Shown piece by piece: positions 1 through 8,879 of a DNA stretch of 30,893 nt. The position numbers and the translations under genes were made by a program. Positions within the stretch are counted from its first letter, which is position 1. Every line of letters begins with the position of its first letter. The DNA comes from Blattamonas nauphoetae (taxonomy: Eukaryota; Preaxostyla; Oxymonadida), in contig JARBJD010000591.1 of NCBI GenBank assembly GCA_033064195.1, positions 1 through 30,893 of the forward strand, written 5' to 3'. The notes under the pieces were generated by a model. It was not told the origin of the DNA. It saw nothing but the letters and a program-made list of their open reading frames with translations, and ran no database searches.

Positions 1-1
1 A

Positions 2-148
2 GATCCTTCCACGGTTGACTCTTTTGCATTGATGATTCGATTTAGAGAACCAACGTCAATGAATAACATTGTTTGGATGGATGTATTGAGACTGAAGATT
101 CCAGAAGTTGATATCATCGTTTTGAGGGAAAACGAGATCTATTTGTGA
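2..148 (+). CDS. 3' end of an unknown gene (partial)
   Basis: An open frame enters from the left edge and ends at TGA 146-148, giving 48 residues of mixed composition (start DPSTVDSFALMIRF, end VLRENEIYL). The alternation of hydrophobic and charged residues (LKIPEVDIIVL) looks like a folded domain rather than random translation. There is no family I recognise. The next 180 bases hold no continuation, so this is probably the last exon. A chance ORF remains possible because the segment is short. Confidence 0.4.
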   Translation, partial: DPSTVDSFALMIRFREPTSMNNIVWMDVLRLKIPEVDIIVLRENEIYL

Positions 149-932
149 CGAGATAAGAATGGCATTCTTTTTGTCATTTCAGCTTCTCTTCTCTTAATTC
201 GAAAAAGTAGCATCGAGTTCAGTAGAGCCCGAAAGGGAGTGCCTCGAAGACACAGAAACATGTCTGCTCCTTTCATCCCTCATAGTTTTGATGTTATGAA
301 ACGAACCTCAAGATCTCCCCGTCGACAAGGTGGGAGAGAATTGTTTTTGTCGTAAGAAAGTTCGAATATCCTTCTTCGAATCTCGTCTCATCACAAATCC
401 AGAGTCAGTCATTGTCCATTCTCAATGCTTCATTGAGACACCATCAGGGTTCAAAGTTTCTCAAGACAGTCAATCACGTCAGAATATTCTTCATATTCGT
501 ATAATTCCACATAAACGTCACATGCAAACGAATACGAATTCAATGTCACGTCATTCAAATGTTGTGGTGTTTAAAAGTTATTTTTTTGAACCATCAATTT
601 TATCCTGTATTTCGATCAAAGGATAAAGAAAGAAAGAATACAACTTTTCAAACACTGACAGGCAGAGACGCATTGACATTCAGATATGTCTGAATAAATC
701 GAGAAATAATGATTAAAACGTAGAGAAATACCATTTCAATTTGGGTGAGACTTTATTATGTCATAAAACGTTCAAATTTACAGCTTCGAATCTCCTCCAA
801 TCACACAACCAAGACAGGGAAAGTCTGTCATCAATAGTTCATGGTCGCTTCCCTTTCGATATTATTCTTGTGAAACCAGATAAGATACAGGCACGAGGGA
901 CAAGCATGATATGGGTGAGAATTTATGAAATT
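149..932. other. Intergenic stretch with diverged repeat copies
   Basis: No convincing gene. Two stretches, about 330-560 and 741-930, resemble each other loosely (shared core CTTCGAATCTC followed by TCACA and AGACAG). They also resemble the A module described at 3395-3535. Two ORFs here, of 98 and 81 residues, have no domain-like character and are best read as chance translations of the repeat. Confidence 0.45.
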
Positions 933-1097
933 AGACCCAACCCGAGTTTTATGGGTAATCTCGAGAAAAATGAAACAATTGAGTAAGACTGTGGACACTC
1001 GAGTTATTCATGGTTAACTCGAGATAACTCTTGAAAACCGAGTTGCACACGTTCACAACCGAATTGACACATTTCACTCGAGTTCCTTCCCATAACT
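933..1097 (+). repeat. Left terminal inverted repeat of the Harbinger-like element
   Basis: About 165 bases pairing imperfectly with 3257-3382. The outer tip AGACCCAACCCG is matched exactly; inner parts contain CTCGAG-rich blocks shared with the right arm. The left arm is longer because of extra sequence around 965-1005. Confidence 0.6.
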
Positions 1098-1176
1098 GTT
1101 TTGAGAAAAAGAACATCTGAAAAAGTTGATATTATCACTTCTTTTCAACTGATTTCTGATCATATTAGGTGAAAAG

Positions 1177-2662
1177 ATGGATAGTCAAGATTTGAGGGAC
1201 GAAAATGTGACACCGTCACCACAACATTCACAGATCATTCTCAAACCTGGAACTCCACAAACACCATTCCAGTGTGAGCTTTTATTTTGATATTTTGTTC
1301 TTTCTCTTTTGAAGATTACGACCCTCTGCTGGAAGTTTCATTGGATTCCCGTCCCCAAGTTTCACCATCAATTCTCCTTCTCATCACAAAACTCGTTGAC
1401 AGATTCGAGATCACTTTTTCAACACCTCAATCTTCACAATCGTCACGATCATCTGTTGATATTCGGTCAGCTTCGCCCACTATCAGGCCTCAAAAGCGAG
1501 AATCTTCAACTTCCATTGCGTCTCTTGGAGAACTCAAAACAAACAAAGACAAGTCTTTCTGTCAGCAAAACCAATTGTGCCAATTCCAGAAAGTGGAGGA
1601 ATCATTTGGTCGAAGTATGACGATGCAAACTTGTGGAAACAACTCAGATTGGAGAAAGACACTCTTCTTCATCTCTCCGCTCTCATCCAATCGAATTGTC
1701 CAGAATACAATCATCCAGGACCAAAGGGAAACTCACTCTCAAAGATGAATTAGTCGTTTATCTTGAATGGTTGAGCTCAACAGTTAAAATCAATCGACTG
1801 GCATCGGCATTGGGAATCAGTCCAAATCTCGCATCTAAAGCAATTCTACATTCGCCCTCTCCTGTTCACTGTCCTTCAGGAACGATATTCTGTCCCGCCT
1901 CGCCCAACTCCAAATTTTCAAGCCAATTTCCCTTTCACCGCGCTTTATATTGATGCAACAACAATTGTTGTCCCCAGACCATTGACGGATTTTGAAGATA
2001 AGAAAGTACTTTGGGAAGGTCATCATTATTGTTATGCGATGAAGGCTCAAGTGTGTGTTGAAGTTCAAAGCGCTCTTCGTTTCTGATTGTGTTGCTGGCT
2101 CAATCCACGATGTTGCTCTACTCCAAAAGACTCTCCAACCGATCGAACAATATCTGAACAAGACAGACCAGGAGAAAGAGCTCTATCCACAAGACAACGA
2201 CCCAAAATGGGGAATTCAAGGCGACATGGGATATCTCGGAGATTTTCCAACTCTTCGATTCAATCGTCCGAACAGAAGAAAAAGAAAGAACAAACGAAGA
2301 AGAACAGAATGAACTCAATGTGAGAATTGCGTCTGACAGAGTTCAAGTGGAGATTCTTCGGAAGACTCAAATGGCTGTGGCTTCGAATGGGAGGAAATAC
2401 ACTGCTGGCGTCAAACATATCACGCAAGACTTCAAAATGCGTGCTGGTTAACCAATATTCACCTCGAAAAGGACACAATTACCGACTTCCAGACGATTTT
2501 CATGAGAGGGCTCTTTCGGCCTCTTCAAGAAAAGAATCACGAATTCCACGGAGAAAACAACTCTATCGAAAACATCAAGCCGAGATTGAGGACTTTGAGA
2601 ATGATTATGATCCAAGAACAACAGGATTCGATGGAGTCTTTGATATTTCAGATTCTGACTAA
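1177..2662 (+). pseudogene. Harbinger-like (DDE_4 type) transposase, broken
   Basis: Start ATG at 1177 (MDSQDLRDENVTPSPQHS). A likely 41-nt intron lies at 1274-1314 (GTGAGC...TTGAAG). An N-terminal helical region (about 1600-1860) carries WSKYDDANLWKQLRLEKDT and LASALGISPNLASKAI, a helix-turn-helix-like DNA-binding part. The catalytic core follows: IDATTIVVPRP (first Asp, about 1953), HHYCYAMKAQV, then SDCVAGSIHDVALLQKT (about 2080) and GDMGYLGDFP (second Asp, about 2222), then RIASDRVQVE and FFGRLKWLW (third acidic residue, about 2325-2375). The order matches PIF/Harbinger transposases. The core moves between reading frames near 2050-2075 and near 2345, and again between 1600 and 1950, so at least three frameshifts break it. 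It ends at TAA 2660-2662 after an acidic tail (DFENDYDPRTTGFDG). It lies between the two TIRs, which supports the assignment. Confidence 0.6.
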
Positions 2663-3256
2663 AATATTCATCACAATTCACAACACACACTTACTTTTTT
2701 CCTCAATTTTGTTGAAAATGTTCTCAAAACGACGTTGAAGAGTCTTAAACTGTCATAAATGATAAAACTCCCACATTCTTGTTTTCATGTTTTTAGAAAT
2801 ATTTGATTTGTTTTCTGAGTCTAATTCTTTAGACAACGTCTTGCTGTTAGGCCCACATTCTGGGCATCCTCATTCTGTTTCCTGGCGACTGACATTCACT
2901 TCGACACTTGGGAGGACCATATTAGCGCGAGCCCATGAAATCCTACCCGACCCAAGTTCCATGAATGATGTCTGCGGACAGCGAGAGGGAACCAATATCC
3001 AAGCAAGAGCGACTTACATCGAGATGACACAGAACCTACTTGAGGTAAGTTCAATTCAAATACGTTGGGGCGTCGCCGACGGTTATAGTGAGAATTTTGG
3101 AAAAATTTCGATATAAGGGTCGGATCGACTTCGAATTTTTAAAGAGTTTTTCTTCAATAATTTGTTTCTTTTCGTACTAATGACAAGTTATAAATGAGGA
3201 AACACGATGAAATGAATCAATTCGACGAAAGTTTGTCAAGATCAACCTGAAAAAAT
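2663..3256. other. Non-coding 3' part of the Harbinger-like element
   Basis: No gene. About 2850-3010 resembles the A repeat module weakly (compare CATGAAATCCTACCCGACCC with the sequence at 923-942). This could be a nested insertion or chance similarity. Confidence 0.3.
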
Positions 3257-3382
3257 GTTATGGGGTGAGAACTCGAGTGAAGTGTGGTTTATTCGGTTTT
3301 CACAAGGTATCTCGAGTTAAGTTGCGTTAACTGAATTGCCCTTCGTGATCACGAGTTTTCCCATTATACACGGGTTGGGTCT
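3257..3382 (-). repeat. Right terminal inverted repeat of the Harbinger-like element
   Basis: Reverse complement of the left arm with indels. It starts near the inner block TATGGGGTGAGAACTCGAGT and ends in CGGGTTGGGTCT at 3382, followed by ATT. Confidence 0.6.
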
Positions 3383-3394
3383 ATTAAAAAGACT

Positions 3395-3665
3395 TCAAAT
3401 CTTCAATCTCGTGTCTTGCACAACCGAGACAGACAGTGTTCATTCTCAATGATTCGCTTGAGACATCATTCATCGTCTTTCTCGTGAAATAAGACAACCC
3501 ACGGACAAGAGAGATTTGTCCTGTTTTCTATTTCGGATCCTCAAACTTTGCTTTGATCTCCAAAATTTTCATCCATATTTTGATTCAAGTCCTCGAACTT
3601 CTAAATGATGACAAAAATTCTGACCCATTTGTGTATCAAGCAGAAAATACTTGATCAATGAACAT
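3395..3665 (+). repeat. Dispersed A+B repeat, copy 1
   Basis: Module A (3395-3535) contains CTTCAATCTC, CACAACCGAGACAGACA, TCTTTCTCGTGAAATAAGAC and ACGGACAAGAG, matching in order 741-910 and 4010-4080. Module B (3576-3665) contains TTTTGATTCAAGTCCTCGAAC and TGATGACAAAAATTCTGACC, matching 4085-4170 and 19503-19597. The two modules keep the same order and spacing in copy 2, so A+B is probably one repeat of about 200-270 bp. The minus strand carries a 64-residue ORF (3569-3763) but the other copies do not preserve it convincingly. Confidence 0.45.
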
Positions 3666-3989
3666 ACCAAAATTGTGACGGATCTTGCGGAAAGATACAC
3701 TCCTCGAACAATCCAGGCGCAATTGGAGACTGGAACGAGGATTATTTCTCGACCAATCGTCACATTACACTTTTTGAAATGAACGAGATCTGCCCATTTT
3801 GGATTAATGTGGTCTCAAACTTTGAACAAATTTCTCTAAAACGTGTTGAAATGAGATGAAGAAAAGTATTAGTTATGGTTCAATGCTGTTTGTCTCGATA
3901 AATTCTCTTGGTGTACATGAACTGAAAACCCTCAAGTCATTTCCAAGTCAGACACCAAGAGGCACAGGCAGTATTCACAGGGGTCCTCT

Positions 3990-4172
3990 TGGAAAAAGAC
4001 CAGCCTGGGCAAGTTTCGAACCCTGGACACCATTCAACGTCATTCTCCAGAATCCAGACCAGAGACTGGCACAAGTGACTAGTCTCATTTTTGATTCGAG
4101 TCTTCGAACTTTTGATGATGTCAAAATGTTGACACATTTTGCGGACGTCATCTGATCCATGAACTTTTTGTC
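3990..4172 (+). repeat. Dispersed A+B repeat, copy 2
   Basis: Module A (about 4010-4080; ATTCTCCAGAATCCAGACCA, ACTGGCACAAGTGAC) is followed directly by module B (4085-4172; TTTGATTCGAGTCTTCGAAC, GATGATGTCAAAATGTTGAC). Module B is closest to the lone copy at 19503-19597. The surrounding 99-residue ORF (3856-4155) is judged to be translated repeat. Confidence 0.45.
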
Positions 4173-4309
4173 CGTCCGTGATGAGTACACATGGGGAGTT
4201 CGAGCTTCACTCGCCTTAATTGTGTCGGATTCACGTTCAGTGCTATGATCTCACAACAGCCACGGACTAGAACCAAACCAATCATCATCCTGAGCCAGGT
4301 AAGAAGCAA

Positions 4310-4830
4310 ATGGAGGGAGATAAGTATGAAAGAAGGATATGCAGGCCTGAAACAGCCTTGCAGTTATTTCAAGAATGTGGGCTTCTCCCTTGCTCAGTCA
4401 GCTGCCCTGAATGCGGCATAATATTATCAACACTCCAAAAAAAAAACAGACAAGATTCAGAATCCAGAAATTTCTCATGCGCAAATGGTCATCCGAGAAT
4501 CCGAATCTCGGTGACTGACAAAAACCATACTTCAAAATTCGAAACTCCAAATTGAAACAATTCGAAAAGTATTACGATCCTGCTGGAAGAATGACTCGAC
4601 TTCCGTCCTTCAATCAGATTGTGGAATAGCAAAAGAAACAGATACGAAGTGGAGAAGAAGTCTGCAACCGAAGAATCAAGAAAGGTACCGAAATCGTGAC
4701 TGACATGTGGAAAGGTTATGGATTTGCAGACACGAAAAAAGGCACAAAACAATCAATCATTCTCTGAACGAATGGGTTGGACCTGATGGAGCGACCACAA
4801 ACCACATCGAATCCAGATTCACCTCGCTTT
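4310..4830 (+). pseudogene. Merlin/IS1595-like transposase relic
   Basis: The N-terminal part reads METAL-binding-like: CPECG (4403-4417) followed about 20 residues later by CANGH (about 4477-4491), the zinc-ribbon layout of IS1595-family transposases. In the core, GTEIVTDMWKGYGF (4684-4725) matches the family block G-T-x-I-x-T-D-x-W-x-G-Y that holds one catalytic Asp. INHSLNEWVGPDGATTNHIE (from 4754) matches the block H-S-x-x-F/W-V-x-x-x-G-x-x-T-N-x-I-E that holds the final catalytic Glu. These two blocks lie in different frames, and stops occur between the zinc ribbon and the core near 4555 and 4627, so the gene is dead. In eukaryotes IS1595-like transposases belong to the Merlin superfamily. 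I could not find its terminal repeats. Confidence 0.6.
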
Positions 4831-4959
4831 CTTGCACCCATCCAAAAGACAAAAAAAAGACATTTCACCAATCGTGATCCAGATTTCCTCTATCCATCTC
4901 TCAAAAAGTAGGAGAGACGCAAGACTGGATTGGTAGATTCTATACTGTTCAAAGATCTC

Positions 4960-5270
4960 TGACTGCACAGGAACAGGAGGCTCATCCGGACTTGCGGAGA
5001 GTGCTGGCCGATTGGGAAAGAATCAACCATCACTTTTTCGCAGAGTTAGGTCACAATTTCGAAGAGGGTTCCTCACAGGCACATGTGGATGTGATTGGAA
5101 TTGACGGAAGATAAAACAATGAACTGGAGTTGGCAGCACTTTCTCACGTCCTCGAACGACCAATCGAGTGCTACTATCTGACTGGTCAAAGTCAGATCTG
5201 TGGTCCTGATCGTGCCGGAGCCAAAATCCACGTTGGCTACAACAACAACCACTTTGTGGCGATGCTGTAA
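4960..5270 (+). pseudogene. OTU-type cysteine protease, C-terminal remnant
   Basis: Frame 5115-5270 reads NNELELAALSHVLERPIECY and, near its end, IHVGYNNNHFVAML before TAA. This is the C-terminal layout of OTU deubiquitinases: (W)G-x-x-x-E-L-x-A-L-S-x-x-L-x-R-P-I, then a beta strand and a catalytic His followed by an aromatic residue (NNNHF). A stop codon (5112-5114) sits where the family usually has a Trp-Gly. The preceding 150 bases (SSQAHVDVIGIDGR, 5071-5111) look like the segment before it. I see no D-G-N-C motif with the catalytic Cys upstream, so the N-terminal half is missing or unrecognisable. It follows the Merlin-like relic by about 130 bases in the same direction; it may be host-derived or element cargo. 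Confidence 0.5.
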
Positions 5271-5743
5271 AATCATTCATATTCATCGTAGTGTCAGATA
5301 TCCGCACGTGTTCGGAAACCCGCCAGAGGGAGTATAAAAAACCACAACCGGCTGAACTCAATCAGATACATACTTTTCACTTATTTTCTGAAGCAATTAA
5401 ATCAAACAGAATTGTGAGATGAAGAAATAAACACTGATCATTCTTGAGATGGTTGGCTAGTCTTATATCCCTCTTTGTTCAGGATTCGTGGTCATTCAAG
5501 ATATTCTACGTTGAAATTTGATACTCTTGGAGTGTTTTTCTTGTCGTCTGGATCTGGATATCTGCCCATCAGAGTGCAATATTCGTCGATGTGAGACATG
5601 TTTCAACATCAGAGCTGACTGGTGGAGGGGAAGCTGATCTTGTAAGAAAATAACAAAAGTTGAAAAATTTCCTATTTGGGGAATTCGAGAAATCCTTAAA
5701 ATACCTCGTTTTGGCCACTATTCAAAATGTATACGAGGATATC
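5271..5743. other. Intergenic, possible TATA-like site near 5332
   Basis: No gene is supported. GTATAAAAAA at 5331-5340 is followed about 110 bases later by an AT-rich stretch, but no convincing downstream coding start was found, so promoter function is only a guess. Confidence 0.25.
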
Positions 5744-6244
5744 TCAACAACCAGTGAACCGATTGTCATGAAATTTTTCACAGAAGTGGTTTTTTCGAGA
5801 AAAGAATTTTTTGGAAAAAAAATGAAAAAAAAATGTTGGGTATTTGGAAAGTTGTGAAAAAACGCTGTTTTTCTCGCCCAAAAATTTCTTATGAAAAAAA
5901 ATTGTTTTTGTGAGTCTTTTTTCGATATATTCACGATAAAAATGCTTTTTATTTGGTGTAAAACGGATCTCTGGTTGTGGAGATTTAAGCTGAAAAAGTT
6001 TGAAAAATGTGTGCATTCCTGCTGTATACAGTATTTTGAGGTTTTCTCCGATTCCCCGCTGAATTGAATTCTCAAATTTGATTTTTTTCTTAGTTGGACC
6101 AATATGGTTTCTTTCAACTCCAGGTTCCGGTTTGGTGACACGGACCGGGTGAATGACATATGGGTCAATATTTTTGACATCATAGATCGTAACGGAAAAA
6201 GTTCGAGCGACATTTCGATTTTCAAATATCCTTTTCTCCTTCAC
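5744..6244 (-). CDS. Unassigned minus-strand ORF, uncertain
   Basis: Open for 166 codons on the minus strand, opening at GTG (no ATG at that position). The first 60 residues are mixed and domain-like (VARTFSVTIYDVKNIDPYV, TKPEPGVERNHIGPTKKK). The C-terminal half becomes Phe/Lys/Ser-rich because the DNA there is AT-rich (about 5780-5920), which suggests that only the first part might be coding. No family recognised. The frame just upstream of 6244 is closed by a stop, so if real it is an internal or last exon. A chance ORF is a strong alternative. Confidence 0.25.
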   Translation of the reverse strand: MKEKRIFENRNVARTFSVTIYDVKNIDPYVIHPVRVTKPEPGVERNHIGPTKKKIKFENSIQRGIGENLKILYTAGMHTFFKLFQLKSPQPEIRFTPNKKHFYREYIEKRLTKTIFFHKKFLGEKNSVFSQLSKYPTFFFHFFSKKFFSRKNHFCEKFHDNRFTGC

Positions 6245-6526
6245 ACATTCACATTGTTTGCATTTCTAAATGGAGATTCCAGACGTTCTGATCTACAAGA
6301 TCGTTCAGTCTCGGAATGTGGTCTGATCAAACCATAATAGTGCGTTTTTGTCAATCTTTTCTGATTGTATCGTTTTTTTCGATTTCGCTGCTTGTGAAAT
6401 ATATCGTTGTCACGAATGAAGGAATTTTCTAGAAATGTTGTTCGGAATTTTCAATGATCCAAAAGACAACGTATTCCGGAACAATGTGCACAGTTTCAGG
6501 AAAAAACGGTTCATGGAACCAATATA
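6245..6526. other. Intergenic, AT-rich
   Basis: Nothing recognisable. T-rich runs near 6370 and scattered short ORFs only. Confidence 0.3.
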
Positions 6527-8291
6527 GTGAAATTGATTAAAGATAAGTATGTGTTCTTCGATGCCCAGAGTGCTTATGTGCCCTCGCCGTTGTTTTCGGA
6601 AGCACGCATGTTGCCGGAGCAATTGTCGAAAAGCTGTTGCCTCTGCGCGTCTCTCGAAAATGCACTGGACGCTGTTCTGGCCGCTCTCCGCGGTCCGTCG
6701 GTGGATGGCACCGGAAAACCGGAGTTTGGGAGCTTTGGATTGCCTCTGCTGTTGTCGTTTGGTCTGTTGTCCCTTCTCCACCACCGAACGTGGTGTCGCT
6801 GTTCGACGAGCTGGTTCAGCCGTTTCTGTCTTCTTTCCGATCGATGCTGTCGTTCTTTCACTCGTCGCTCGCTCTCTTCTCGCTGAACATGCCGTCGCTG
6901 GTATTCCCTGCTCTGCACTCGCTGAGCCGTCTGAACGCCACTGCTAGGTGTTGTGCATGGGGTTCTGGTAACGCCCTCGGAAACGCTGTTGCAGATGGAC
7001 TTTCTACTGTTCTTGTCTGAACTGCAGACGGCGCTGATCAGTTTCGCTTCGTCGATCGAGTAAGACGCGTCGCTTCGTGTTTCGCAGCCTCTTTCGGAGT
7101 TGGTGGAGGAGCGAGTTGTGGAGGAAGGCCTGCGTGCGATGTGTGCATTGGAGCTGTTTCAGTTTGTGTTGGCGTTGGATGGAGACAAACAGTCGGAGCT
7201 GTCGAAACTGCTGCACACCAACTCGATCTGCACGGAGTTCATTTTGCTGGCGAATCAGCTACTGACTTCGCTGCACACGTTCTTCGAAGCGGACCGCTCT
7301 GTTGCCCCCACTCGCCACACCCACCCTTCCTCTCTGACTTCCGAAACCCCGCACGCAGCCGCTTTGCTTGTTGATTGGATTGGGACAGGCTGTTCTCGAC
7401 GAATGTTGTTCTTTCGGAAGGAGGAGCTACAATTGTTCGGATTGAGTTTGGGACGCTTCTCCAAACACTCTGCTGGTTTGTTCATCTGTCGCTGGTGATG
7501 CTGGACGATCTGATGCAGTCGTTTCTTCTGACGCTGTCGCCGTTCATTCCACACCCTCTCGCAATTCTGGTGCCAACATTCGCACCTGAGCACGAGCCTC
7601 GCCAGATTGGGCCGAAGATCCGGCACTTCCTTCTGTCGCCGTGGGTGGAGACGGGGCGGAGTGGAGATGGATCAGAAAAGAGAAAGGGACTGGCATTCCC
7701 GTTGAGTCTGAGTGGAGAAGTGTTCACGACTGCGATTGTGTTGCTTCTGATACACAAAATCCACCGAAAACGAACGAACCAGCGATTCTGGGCACGGATC
7801 TGCAGTAGCTGTTGTCCCCGTCGATGGATGTGTGCTGGCAGATGTGGCATCGGAAGAGAGGAGGCGTGCGACTTTGCGATTCTCTCGTTGTTGGACTGGA
7901 CCACTTCGTAGATTAACTTCACATCCAACGGCACAGGACTTAAGTGGTGGAAAGTGTGGATTGGATTGTGGTGTTGGGGAGGTGGTGAACGATGTGGTTT
8001 GTGGGAATGAAGTTGGAGAGCGCGAACTGAACGAGCTGTCCAAATTGAAGATCCCGTCGCTGCTCAGCCCTCTCTTCCCCATCACTCCCATCCACCACTC
8101 GCAGCCTCAGCCGCTCTGCCTGAAGTCCCTCGCTTCGTTTCTATCATCACTCGGTGCTGTTCACAGATGAGGTTTTGTCGTCGCTGGCTCGGATTCTGCG
8201 CTCGCTGCTTGGGACGTTCGACAAGGAGTGGAGGATAATCGAGTCGAAATCCATTTTTGTGTGGACGTTGTTGCTCGCGGTGATTGGATGA
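6527..8291 (+). pseudogene. Leucine-rich helical host gene, frame-broken
   Basis: A run of plus-strand segments with consistent helical, Leu/Ser-rich character, switching frame repeatedly: LSKSCCLCASLENALDAVLA (about 6625-6685), NVVSLFDELVQPFLSSFRSM (about 6790-6850), LLQMDFLLFLSELQTALISF (6989-7048), VVEEGLRAMCALELFQFVLA (about 7117-7176), LVMLDDLMQSFLLTLSPFI (about 7492-7549) and SLARILRSLLGTFDKEWRI (about 8178-8235), ending at TGA 8289-8291. An in-frame TAA at 7061 is followed by a sequence that mimics a 28-nt intron (GTAAG...CGCAG, 7060-7087), but removing it does not keep the frame. The pattern suggests alpha-solenoid (HEAT/ARM-like) repeats, but I recognise no family. Four or more frame changes indicate a pseudogene, unrecognised introns, or indel errors in the assembly. 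Confidence 0.45.
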
Positions 8292-8368
8292 GTGAGTTCA
8301 GATTAAAGGCGAAGTCCTTCGCATTGTCCAAATACTCTAGAGTCTTGTTCTCACCGAAATGTGTGTCT

Positions 8369-8728
8369 TCAAAGAAAATCAGGTTTGGTTGATTGAAGAG
8401 AGTGCGCCGCCTCTTTCAGCGGCTGTGTTCTTCCGAAAGATGCATCGGTGGAAACTGTGGTCGGAATAATGCGTTGAGATGCACCCTCCCTTCGTCCCTG
8501 CCTTGTTGTTTTCGAAAAGCGAGTCGAAGACACGGAGGACGTGAAACGTTCCACTATTGCTAAAACAATACCGCTCCCAGACAATGTCTGATCGGAGAAC
8601 TGGCTGTTGAAGACTTGAATGAAGGTAATAGAATCAGCTGCTTGAAATGTCCGAGTTCGCGAGGCTCCATCCAGCGATGTGAATTCGGAGACGAACCAGT
8701 GTCTGGGATTTATCGTGAAGGAGAACAA
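8369..8728 (-). CDS. Minus-strand ORF, possibly a Ser-rich repeat-protein fragment
   Basis: 119 codons on the minus strand. It contains FTSLDGASRTRTFQAADSIT and GSGIVLAIVERFTSSVSSTR, Ser/Thr-rich strands interrupted by short polar turns, the look of a right-handed beta-helix or similar surface repeat protein. The plus strand here has no comparable open frame. It lies between two plus-strand gene remnants, so it would be convergent or divergent to them. No start context or neighbouring exon supports it. It could be a fragment of a larger gene or a chance ORF. Confidence 0.3.
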   Translation of the reverse strand: MFSFTINPRHWFVSEFTSLDGASRTRTFQAADSITFIQVFNSQFSDQTLSGSGIVLAIVERFTSSVSSTRFSKTTRQGRREGASQRIIPTTVSTDASFGRTQPLKEAAHSLQSTKPDFL

Positions 8729-8879
8729 CTAAAACAGATAAGTCCAATTCTTGATAAGAAAAACACATTCAGCCAGCGATGATTGAAGACGATCAAACTT
8801 CGAGATGGTAATGGAAAATGTAAGTGATATCGTGAATAGTCGTGTTGTTAATTGAGAGAAAGATCTCAGGGGCAGATCC

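Larger units (their letters stand above)
933..3382 (+). mobile_element. Harbinger-like DNA transposon relic with long TIRs
   Basis: The ends are inverted copies of each other. The left arm (933-1097) starts AGACCCAACCCG. The right arm (3257-3382) ends with its complement CGGGTTGGGTCT. Inner blocks also match: TTAACTCGAGATA, AAAACCGA and TTTCACTCGAGTT on the left have complements between 3260 and 3320 on the right. The arms have diverged by substitutions and indels, so the copy is old. The bases flanking both tips read ATT (930-932 and 3383-3385), consistent with the 3-bp target duplication known for PIF/Harbinger elements. A DDE_4-type transposase remnant lies inside on the plus strand. The last 700 bases before the right arm hold no recognised gene. 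Confidence 0.65.

Noticed and set aside
4000-4040. tRNA-like T-loop (GGTTCGAAAC on the minus strand)
   Set aside because: The flanking bases do not pair as a T arm, and no acceptor or anticodon arms are found; it is within the A+B repeat.
7060-7087. 28-nt intron GTAAG...CGCAG
   Set aside because: Removal shifts the frame out of the coding-like segment; an in-frame stop in a decaying gene explains the site as well.
6574-8091. Minus-strand Arg/Gln-rich ORFs
   Set aside because: They are the antisense of the Leu/Ser-rich plus-strand segments, whose composition explains them.
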